A stretch of DNA of 64,000 nucleotides from the NCBI RefSeq assembly GCF_008831285.2, contig NC_045139.1:30780706-30844705 (forward strand), given 5' to 3'. This DNA comes from Nymphaea colorata (lineage: Eukaryota > Streptophyta > Magnoliopsida > Nymphaeales > Nymphaeaceae). Shown here one piece after another: positions 24,346 through 33,400 of this stretch. The notes under the pieces are model-generated. The model had not been told where the DNA came from. It worked only from the letters and a program-made list of their open reading frames with translations, and made no database searches. The first letter of the stretch is position 1, and each line of letters starts with the position of its first letter. Position numbers and translations under genes: made by a program.

Positions 24346-24441
24346 CTATCTCTCGGGTTGTGCTGCAGTACTCTCTTTGTGGGTTGTCTGAAATGGGTCT
24401 TCTGAGATAGGGAAGAATTGGAGGCACAAGGAGGGGGTTTC
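23445..24441 (+). promoter_or_regulatory. GA/CT-rich leader and promoter of the HD-ZIP IV gene, with uORFs
   Basis: The 1 kb before the start codon has (CT)n at 23445-23462, GA runs at 23680-23695 and 24119-24136, and (CT)18 at 24306-24341. Such tracts are typical plant 5' leader and GAGA-factor (BBR/BPC) sequence. Several short upstream frames precede the main ATG: 24139-24180 (13 codons), 24177-24194 (5), 24205-24261 (18) and 24393-24410 (5 codons, ending 31 bases before the main ATG). The transcription start and any leader intron cannot be fixed from sequence. Confidence 0.5.
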
Positions 24442-27400
24442 ATGAGTTTCGGGGGATTTCTAGAGAGAAACTCTGGTGGTGCGAAGATAGTGACGGATTT
24501 GCCTTACAATATGCCTGTGGGTGCAATCGCTCATGCCCGTCTTGTTCCCCCTTCTCTCTTGTCTAGATCCTCTAAGAGCATGTTTAGCTCTCCTGGATTA
24601 TCTCTAGCACTGGTAATCTAAGTCTTATCCAGCTCTGATTTTTCTTCGTGTTAATCTTCTGGTTTTTCCACTGATAACTCTTGGGTAAATCTTTGTGGCA
24701 GACGAGCAGTGGTGGTGGTGGTGGAGGGATGGATGGTCAGGTACTTGATGGTGATGGTGGTGGCGGTGGAGTTGGTGGGGTTGTAGGTGTTCTTGGCGAC
24801 TTTGAAGCCAGCAGGAATAAGGATGATGAGTATGAGAGTAGATCCGGTAGTGATAATGTGGAGGGCGCGTCTGGTGATGAGCAAGATGGTGATAACCCCC
24901 CAAGGAAGAAGAGATATCACAGACATACTCCCCAGCAGATTCAGGAGCTAGAAGCGTAAGCATATATCTGTTTTGAATTCTTTCTTTGTCTGTTTTTTTT
25001 TTTTTTTTTTTGGTTTGCTTCCTTGGATGATGATATTGATGACTATTTTTTTTTTCTTCTGTTTCGTTTCTTTCTTCTAGTCTCTTTAAGGAGTGCCCTC
25101 ATCCCGATGAAAAGCAAAGGATGGAGTTGAGTAGAAGATTGAATCTAGAGAGTAGACAAGTCAAATTTTGGTTCCAAAATAGGCGTACCCAGATGAAGGT
25201 ACTTTTTCTCCTAAAAAAATGGTGTTTTGGTGTTAAGCTTGGTTTTGGCTCTTTTCGTGTGTCTTGAGTGTGGGGAGTCTTTTTTTTGACAGACTCAACT
25301 AGAGCGCCATGAGAACTCTATTCTCAGGCAAGAAAACGATAAGCTTCGAGCTGAAAACATGTCGATCAGGGACGCCATGAGGAACCCGATTTGCAGCAAC
25401 TGCGGGGGGCCGGCGATGCTTGGAGAAATCTCACTCGAAGAACAGCATCTTCGGATCGAAAATGCTCGGCTCAAAGATGAACTAGATCGAGTCTGTGCAC
25501 TTGCCGGCAAGTTCTTGGGCCGCCCCGTCTCGGCCATGTCCTCGGTGCCCCCCATCACGAGTTCATCTCTCGATCTTGCAGTGGGCAGCAATGGATTTGG
25601 AAACCTGAGCAGCGTGGCAACGGCCACATTGCCTTCTGGCACCGACTTCAGCTGCGGCGGCGGTGGTGCCCTTGGCATTGTGACGCCGAGGCCTCCTACC
25701 ATGATGACTGCCGAGAGATCTATGTTTGCAGAGCTAGCCTTGGTCGCCATGGATGAGCTGGTTAAGATGGCTAACACAGATCGGCCCCTCTGGATTCCAA
25801 GCTCGGAAGCTGGGAGGGAGACGCTCAATTGTGAGGAATACCTTCGAACATTTTCTCGTTGTATAGGACCAAAGCCTGTTGGATATGTTACAGAAGCCAC
25901 TAGGGAGAGCGGCTTGGTGATTATAAACAGTGTGGCTCTTGTGGAGACTCTGATGGATCCGGTACTATATCGCATTGTCCTCTCCAACGTTCAGTTTGTA
26001 TGCATTCATTTTTTCTGGTGTATTTGTTTTTCTGCTTGTTGATCCTGATACACTTTGATTGGATTGGTCTCTCTTCTACCTTCCATAATTTGTTTTTGGA
26101 GTCTTCATTTTCTGATTTAATCATCTTTCTGTGTGCCATTTTGGTTGCTTAGAGATATAGCCCTTCAAATTGAAGCCTCCATAGTTCTCTCCTCATTTTT
26201 GAAATCTAGATTTACACTCAGAATGAGGTATAAACAGAAAATCTTAAACACACTCCCATTTTTTACATAGAACCGGTGGACGGAGATGTTCCCATGTATG
26301 ATTGCAAGGTCCTCCACCATTGATGTGATCTCAGCCGGCTTGGGCGGGACTAGAAACGGTGCCCTTCAATTGGTAACATTCTTTCAGATCTCATTAATCA
26401 CTTTACAGTTTAACCTCAGAGCATCAATCCGCCTGTTTTAGAGATTAATCCTTCACCTGAAACTCTGCTCAAAGTATGTGCCTTTTTGGTGTCTTAATGC
26501 CCGCAGATGCATGCTGAGCTTCAAGTTCTTTCTCCCCTAGTGCCGACCAGGGAGGTGCGTTTTCTGAGATTCTGCAAGCAGCACGCCGAAGGCTTATGGG
26601 CTGTGGTTGATGTATCCATTGACGGCATCAAGGACAACCAAAATGGTGCCGGTTACATGAGTTGCAGGAGACTCCCTTCTGGTTGTGTTGTTCAAGATAT
26701 GCCCAATGGCTACTCTAAGGTGAAGAGAGAGACTGAGGAGAGAGAGAGAGTTTTATTTTTCCATATAGTTTACTATGTTACAGTCTCCAAAATAGAAACG
26801 CCATAGTAAACTCTCACATACCAACGTGAAGCAGTTGACAATTTCTACTCCTAAAGATCTACAGCTTCTGGAGTCGAGCCCTAGCTCCGGCCTCCCCACC
26901 ATGCAATTTTTTAAGGCATCGATGCTTCTCTTCTTTGCCGGGATCTCCTTCCTAGGCATCAGTCATATTGATAGATTATTAATGATCCTGGCTGGCAATC
27001 TATTCATTTTTTTAGGACCATCGATGCTCCTGCTTCTGTGTCACCGCCTTAAATTTTATCCCGTTGTTGCAATCTAGTTATTCTCCCTATGTACCCGAAG
27101 TCTTTCTGCCATTTCTTTTTCTTTTCTTTTTTCCTCATCGTCACACCTTTCTAAGCCCTAATGAACAAGACACATTCAATGCAATCTTTGTCCAATTCTC
27201 GACTCTAGAGGCCGTGACTATTTCCTTCTCAAGGCTCAATCTTCACTCCCCAAATTAAAAGGAAAAAAAAAATCCCAATCTCCTGAACCTCTCTTGATTT
27301 AATATTTCAATATACTTCTGAGTTGCTACTTGCCTTTTTTTGGTCTCCCGAAAAATGCCTCTCATCTAAACTATTAGTTTATGAACCAATCATTTATCTC

Positions 27401-28727
27401 TCAACCGATACTGGCTTCTTATATTAGGCCATATTATATGTATATATTTTCTTCTCGTTGGTCTTGCGATTTCTGCCGGATTTCAATGCGGCTGCCATTG
27501 TCTTTGTATATTTATATTGTATTAGTTTATGGGGTTTTCTCTCTTCTTGGTGCACAAATATTGATATTAGGTGGTTCACTCGAGCTGTAGGTGGTGTGGG
27601 TCGAGCACGCCGAGTACGATGAGGGCTCGGTTCATCAGATGTATCGCCTTCTGCTGGGCTCGGGCATGGGCTTCGGCGCGCAGAGGTGGGTCGCGACCCT
27701 GCAAAGACAATGCGAGTGCCTTGCCATCCTCATGTCATCGGCCATCTCCAACCGCGTCGACCATGCCGGTGTGTCCCAAATCTCGATGATTTTTTTCTTC
27801 AGTAGATCTCTTGGTGCTTAATCTAAGAGCTAGATTTCGTTTTGATTTTATTAAGTATGTTTTCCGGGTTTGGTTGCAGCGATTACTCCAGCGGGTCGCC
27901 GGAGCATGCTGAAGCTGGCGCAACGCATGACCAACAACTTCTGTGCCGGCGTGTGCGCGTCGACGGTGCACAAGTGGAACAAGCTGTGCGCCGGCAATGT
28001 GGATGAAAATGTGCGGGTGATGACGAGGAAGAGCGTTGACGATCCCGGCGAGCCGCCGGGCGTGGTGCTCAGCGCCGCGACGTCGGTTTGGCTGCCGGTG
28101 TCGCCGCAACGCCTGTTCGACTTCCTCCGGGACGAGCGGCTCAGGAGCGAGTGGGATATTCTCTCCAATGGCGGGCCGATGCAGGAGATGGCCCACATCG
28201 CCAAGGGCCAAGATCACGGGAACTGCGTCTCTCTCTTGCGCGCTAGCGTGAGTCCTTCTGCCGCCCATCAAACTTCAGCGAAATTTCCTGTTTTTCTTCC
28301 AAAAAATGTTCAACTCTTGCTGGTTCCTCACGTATTTACGTTGTTGCAGGCGATGAATGCGAACCAGAGCAGCATGTTGATCCTGCAGGAGACTTGCACC
28401 GATACGTCGGGCAGCTTGGTAGTGTACGCGCCGGTGGACATACCGGCGATGCACGTGGTGATGAATGGTGGGGACTCGGCCTATGTGGCGCTGCTGCCGT
28501 CCGGCTTCGCAATCCTGCCGGACGGACCGGGATGTCGGCCGCCCCCACAGCTTGGTGGGATGAGCCCGCCGGCAAGGGTGGGTGGCTCTCTTCTGACCGT
28601 GGCGTTCCAGATCCTGGTGAACAGCCTGCCGACGGCCAAGCTCACCGTGGAGTCCGTGGAGACGGTTAACAACCTAATCTCCTGCACCGTCCAAAAAATC
28701 AAAGCGGCTCTTCATTGCGAGAACTAA
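24442..28727 (+). CDS. HD-ZIP class IV homeodomain START-domain transcription factor (ANL2/HDG-like)
   Basis: Nine coding exons: 24442-24612, 24702-24955, 25081-25198, 25293-25961, 26271-26372, 26507-26719, 27591-27768, 27880-28247 and 28350-28727. All introns are GT-AG and the joined frame gives 816 aa, the usual family length. The start is the first in-frame ATG after a stop at 24403-24405 and gives the family N-terminus MSFGGFL. Seen in order: Gly-rich acidic linker; homeodomain at about 124-183 with [12 protein letters not shown]; zipper-loop-zipper at about 184-265 with CSNC (residues 215-218), the class IV CXXC pair; START domain from about 321 ([18 protein letters not shown]) to about 560; then the START-adjacent domain ending in [16 protein letters not shown]. 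Class IV members are nuclear, bind L1-box DNA and control epidermal identity, trichomes, cuticle and anthocyanin. The closest family resemblance from memory is ANTHOCYANINLESS2. No frameshift or missing domain was seen. Confidence 0.95.
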
Positions 28728-29350
28728 CTCTTCTCCCTCTCCCTCTCTCTCTCTCCCTCAAAGTGAAACAAGAAAAAAAAAAAAGGGAATAAAAGTGGTG
28801 GGTATCGGCGGAGCGCTGTATCGTCCTAGGCGAAATGACCAAAACGACCTTGAATTTCGACGGAACAATGCCGGAGTTTGGGGTGGTTTTAGTCATTTTT
28901 TGCCTTTGCGCAACTCTGGTGGTGGTAGACCGGTGGTGGTGGTCGTCGTCGTCGTAGGTGCATCAGTGGCGGTCGTCGCCGTCGTCGTAGCAGTAGTGGT
29001 AGTGGTGGTGTTGATGTGTTGTGAGTCAAGAACGAACCGCACGTACACAGTAAGGAATCAGCCATGCAACGATGTCAGCAAGGAATCGTCCTCTGTCTAT
29101 GGCTCTTCTTGTTGGGGTGGTGGTGGTTCGGGCATTGACTCGTGAAGCCGATTTGCTTTCTGTCTGTGAGCGTCTGGTTTGTGTAGGGAAGACGATGATG
29201 GTATGGTGTTTCTTCTTGTAGCATCTGTTCTCAAAGCTTTAGTGTAAACATGGCTTTGAGAGAGCGTAATTTTTTGTTATTCTTATCTAATCTTCTGGTG
29301 CAATCCTTCGCTTCTCTTTTCTTCAATGGTCTCTAGAATAAAATAAAAGG
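28728..29350 (+). other. Probable 3' UTR of the HD-ZIP IV gene
   Basis: The stop codon is followed by a CT-rich run, GGT/GTC-rich low-complexity sequence (28,915-29,010), a perfect hairpin at 29229-29261 and the poly(A)-signal-like AATAAAATAAAAGG at about 29337-29350. The end is therefore inferred. Open frames here are low-complexity artefacts. Confidence 0.5.
29229..29261 (+). promoter_or_regulatory. Hairpin in HD-ZIP IV 3' UTR
   Basis: TCTCAAAGC (29229-29237) and GCTTTGAGA (29253-29261) are perfect inverted repeats around a 15-base loop. From the literature as remembered, several class IV HD-ZIP mRNAs carry a conserved pseudopalindromic motif in the 3' UTR. Whether this is the same motif is inference. 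Confidence 0.5.
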
Positions 29351-29399
29351 ATATATATCGTAAAATATGCTTGCATCTTTTACGACCTTTCAGATAAAA

Positions 29400-30100
29400 T
29401 ATTATCAAGAACACAATCTTGACGAAGCTTTCTTATCAGAGAAATGACTTCTCGTGGACGAGTCGCGATGCATCACATGCAGCAGGTCAAAATAAATGCT
29501 CGTGCGTTCAGTTATGGTACATTCTGCCACTGATTCTGACCAGAAAAGTTTTCTCAGAAGGCAGGTCCAGGTCCGGCCTCAGTCCCCGACTCCCCGCCAT
29601 CTCTTCGTCTTTTCTCTCTCTTTCCATGCGCGTCCGAAAGCTTTCCCACCAGATCCCGGATTCCGCGTCCGGTACTCGGTCGGCCGACTGCGACGCGAAC
29701 GCGGAAAGCTGAACTTGAGCAGAGGCTGTTTGGCAGAGCAGCGGAGAGAAAATTGCGTGGGAAAATGGGGCGAGGCAGTTCCGTAATTTCTGCAGCTAAC
29801 GCGGCCTATTTCTGCGAAGGTGTCGGTTGGGGCGACCTCATTTAATGCACCCCTCTGAGCTCCTCTCGCTGCCACCCAGCCAATTAATGCTCCCCTCTGG
29901 CGCATCCATCCAATCGTCGACGAGCACGTGGCTTCTTGCTGACCGTTGATTCAACTGGGCATGGCATGCATCCCCTGTTCCGATGGGGTTCAATAGTAGC
30001 CGTACGATTCTGCCGCGTGTTGACAGATGGGCGGTCCGTACGCGCGATCTAATCTTTTGAATTGCTGGCGGGCAAGAGTCGTACGTGGGCTTTTCTTCTC
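29400..30100. other. CpG-dense gene-free patch
   Basis: Between AT-rich flanks lies sequence rich in CG dinucleotides, with a palindromic CACGTG (G-box) at 29925-29930 and CATTTAATGC at 29839-29848. A partial direct repeat (TTAATGCACCCCTCTG and TTAATGCTCCCCTCTG) is at about 29842 and 29885. No coding exon is recognisable on either strand. It may be an unrecognised promoter or regulatory island. Confidence 0.35.
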
Positions 30101-31204
30101 TACTTAGGCCACCCGATTAAATCGAGTTAATATTGTTTTTTCTTATTTCAAATCCTTTTTGCTTTGTAAATATAACATTAAATTTTTTTTTTGGGCTGAA
30201 TGATGCTCGATTCAGTTCATTTCTTAGATTGGTAGTTCTTTCGATTATTTTTAAATTTTTTTTATTTTAATAATAAAAAACTTAAAACAATCGATTCGGG
30301 TGAGCGCAAGGAAATCCTACCATTCAAAATTGAAGTTTATATATTGGTGTTCTTTTTTACTCAACCAGAAAATAAAAACTGACGACTTACCAACTTTGCT
30401 CAAACACTCTTTGAACCAGAGTTCAACAAAAAGTTCAACTTTTTAATGGCTCAGTTCGTAGCATTTTCACTTTCATTGGATTATTGGGTTCGTTTTTTTT
30501 CAATAAATACTCATCCTTGCACAAAATTGGTTTTTTTCTTTTTTTGCCAAGCCTATTATAGTCTCCTAGAAATTTGAAGGCTTAATTATACGAGAGTTGT
30601 GCATGAAAAATACGAAAAGTAGCATAAAAAAAAAGCTTTATCTAAACATGGAATAATGGAGACTAGCTTTTCGGTTGTTAAAAGAAGTATTTACCAGTAA
30701 ATGGAAAGAACCTGTTCCCCGAATTATGGAGAAGCTGTGGGTTTTTAAGTAAAAAAGTTTCTCGTTGCTTTCCGGGTTCAGAGGCACAAGCGCCGGGGTG
30801 AGCTGTTGGTTCGGGGGAAAACGATGGTTTGACTTATCATTTTGGATCCGGATCAGGTTATTACCATACCCGACCCGACTCAGAGAACCATGGGTACAAG
30901 CGCTGCTGATTCTGACTAAATTTGTGCGTATCGAAGAATCCAGATTCATATCCAAACTTTCATGCAATCCAAAAATCCAGCTTGAAAACGATTTGACATA
31001 AGAACGATTTCTGTGTTATGCCGTAACACAGAAAGCCGTGTTCCCACAGTCCAAAACCCGAAAGGGTATTTTAGTCATTTTCTGAAGATCTTTTCCATAT
31101 ACTTTTGCCCATATAAGAAAGTCTTCCATTTATTCCTCAGGAGTAATTTGGTCATTTTCATTAAACCATAATACACGGTCTCTTGTTATGGGCCATAACA
31201 CGTT
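30101..31204. other. Intergenic, nothing recognised
   Basis: AT-rich with T homopolymers. Open frames at 30638-31001 on both strands show no family resemblance. No repeat boundary was identified. Confidence 0.45.
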
Positions 31205-31965
31205 TTGACTCCAGATTCAAGAAACCCATAACTTTCAGAAAAAGTAGGGTTTGAATGGAGAAATTCAATTTTCAACCAAACGGGAATTATTAAATTTAGA
31301 TATTTAACATAGTTTTATCTTTGTTACAAGCAGTTCTATTTATTTGAAGAAAATATAACATCACAATTCTCAGGTCCTTTGTTACGAGCCATTAGCCATT
31401 ATACATAGGGGCAGAGTCAGGATTTTCTTTAGAAGCGGGCCGTCAATCCAATCTCTAGATCTGTATAGGGCCTAATTGAATTTAAATCTAAAAAATACAT
31501 GATGCAATTATAAAATTTTATTTTTTTCAGTGTAATCTTTTTTTTCATTGATCAGAATGGGTCCATGGCCTAGGCGCCCCCCCCCCCCACCCCCCCTTTG
31601 AAGAAAATGTAACAAGACAATTCTCAGGTCTTTTGTTATGAGCCATTACACATAGAGGCAAAGTCAAGATTTTCTTTAGAAGCGGGCCGACAGTCCAATC
31701 TCTAGATCTGGATAGGGCCTAATTGAATTTAAATCTAAAAAATACATGATGCAATTATAAAATTTTATTTTTTTCAGTGTAATCTTTTTTTTCATTGGTC
31801 AGAATAGGTCCATGGCCTAGGCGCCCCCCCCCCTCCCCCCCCCTTGCCTCTCTAGTCTTCACACCAAATTCAAGAAAACCATAATTTCCAGAAAAAGCAT
31901 GCTTTGAATCGAGAAACTCAGTTGTCAACCAAACGGGAACTATTAAATTTAGATATTTTATCTCC
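31205..31965. repeat. Nested direct duplications (A-B-B-A order)
   Basis: Module A (31205-31316, ending CAACCAAACGGGAATTATTAA) recurs at about 31857-31965 with around a tenth of positions changed. Between them, module B (31343-31596) is tandemly repeated at 31597-31850 with an exact 254-bp period. Each B contains an hAT-like GGGGCAGAGTCAGGATTTTC-type segment ending in CCATGGCCTAGGCGCC and a C homopolymer. Confidence 0.75.
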
Positions 31966-32388
31966 AATTTCGTAAATGGAACTCCATTTTAATTCTCATT
32001 ATCTCTGGTTCTCCAAACTGCCTCATGGTTTTGGATATTGGACATGGAGAAGAGACCCAACCCAATATGTCACAAACTCTAGTGTTTTCTTATTTGTCAA
32101 TATTTTAAGATGTTCCAAAATCTAGAGATTTTTATTTGCCAATCTTTTAAGATTTTCATAACCAAGTTAATTGAATCAGTATATTTTATATAATTGGTTG
32201 AACAAAAACTCATTTAAAATAACATTCTCGCCAGCCAATGCTCGGTTTAACTTGCTAAACGGTTGAGTATGAAACTCTCAAATCGGGAGACCAAATAATG
32301 AAGGTTTACAATTCTTGGCACATCAAATATTAAAATCAACGTTCACAAGAGGACACTCGTCCTTAAGGCCTATATATATATATATATA
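31966..32388. other. Intergenic, nothing recognised
   Basis: AT-rich; a short (TA)n run precedes the palindrome at 32389. No coding or RNA gene was seen. Confidence 0.5.
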
Positions 32389-32462
32389 ATTCTTTATTCT
32401 CAATGGATGATTATATATATATATATATACATATATATAATCATCCATTGAGAATAAAGAAT
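32389..32462. repeat. Perfect 32-bp inverted repeat (palindrome)
   Basis: 32389-32420 and 32431-32462 are exact reverse complements, separated by ten bases (ATATATATAC). The outer arms include the unique word CAATGGATGA and are not just the TA microsatellite. This could extrude as a cruciform or transcribe into a long hairpin RNA. Confidence 0.9.
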
Positions 32463-33069
32463 AGTCGTCCTTTCCAATTTCTGCCCCACTCTGAGCCCTT
32501 GTCTGCCTTTGTCAAGCAACGTGAAGTGGGAAAGGGGAGTTGCATGCTAAAGCTTGGTCAAAAAGGTTGGAAGACGTTGACCGCAGCCAGGCCTATTTAA
32601 TGCTGGACCAGGTCAAGCTAAGCAAGCGACCAACTCCTTCCCATCTTCATGGTCCATGCCAGTGGACCTTTTTGTGCAGGATCAAGAGTGACATGACAAG
32701 AAAATTTTCAATTCATAGGAACTCAAGGCCAATCGTATGGACCAAGGGTCCCTTCATCCATGAGATATTTTGGGGGTTGATCATACAATAAGATAAGAAT
32801 ATGCTTTCTATCACTCAATTTTATTTTATTTTTCTTATTCTCTACGTAAAAGATGGTAAGAAAAACTTTTTTAAGTCTTTGGTGTAACTATGGTTCATGG
32901 AACTAAAGATCTTAACCGCTTCAAAATCTCTAAGATCACAGGTGAGGGGATCCGATCTCACATGTATCCTTGGCTTCCAAGATTTGAAAACATGTTTGAT
33001 GGCTTTGAAGATGAATGAAATCCATGACTAATCTCAAATTCGGAATCTCAGAGGAGGGGGTTGATGCAA
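32463..33069. other. Intergenic, degenerate MITE words
   Basis: 32,870-33,060 carries Tourist-like family words (CATGTATCC, GATTTGAAAACATG, TTTGATGGC) without termini. Nothing else was recognised. Confidence 0.4.
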
Positions 33070-33400
33070 CAGTCTGGGCAGGGCTGGTATGCGGCCAGTT
33101 TCTTTTTTAAATCTTCGAAGCATTAACTTTTTGTGCTGTAAAAAGAGGTAACCTGATGTACAGGCTAAAGTACGATAAGGAATGTCATCCTGAAACACTC
33201 AAAGCTAGTTTTGTACCTTTAGGGGGATAAGAGGTTGAGTAGAAGCTTCGGCTTTCTGTCGAGCGATAAAAAACTTCGTTCACACGAACTAATGTCAAAA
33301 TCTATGTTAGGTGAAATCCACAACTAAAGCAAACAGTGGATTTCACAACTCACAACTGTGGGCTTGAAATCTACATTACATTGTAAAAGCCATGGGCCGG
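33070..33400. repeat. Dispersed family X, most complete copy
   Basis: It contains GGCAGGGCTGGTATGCGGCC, TTGTGCTGTAAAAAGAGG, then GGGGGATAAGAGGTTGAGTA and AGAAGCTTCGGCTTTCTGTC, then GTGGGCTTGAAATC and CATGGGCCGG. These modules recur in the same order at 4690, 7590 and 17304. No long open frame, terminal repeats or pol III boxes were recognised. Confidence 0.45.

Noticed and set aside
24418-24441. Possible upstream extension MEAQ.. of the HD-ZIP IV protein
   Set aside because: The extension would need a TTG start; the conserved family start MSFGGFL uses the ATG at 24442.
24625-24963. His-rich open frames on the minus strand
   Set aside because: They are antisense to the Gly/Asp-rich exon 2 of the HD-ZIP IV gene.
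25295-25987. 230-aa open frame on the minus strand
   Set aside because: It is antisense to HD-ZIP IV exon 4, whose plus-strand frame encodes the zipper and START domain. The antisense frame results from the GC-rich exon and has no family resemblance.
28915-29010. Val-rich open frame of GTC/GGT repeats after the HD-ZIP IV stop codon
   Set aside because: Low-complexity 3' UTR sequence, not a second coding region.
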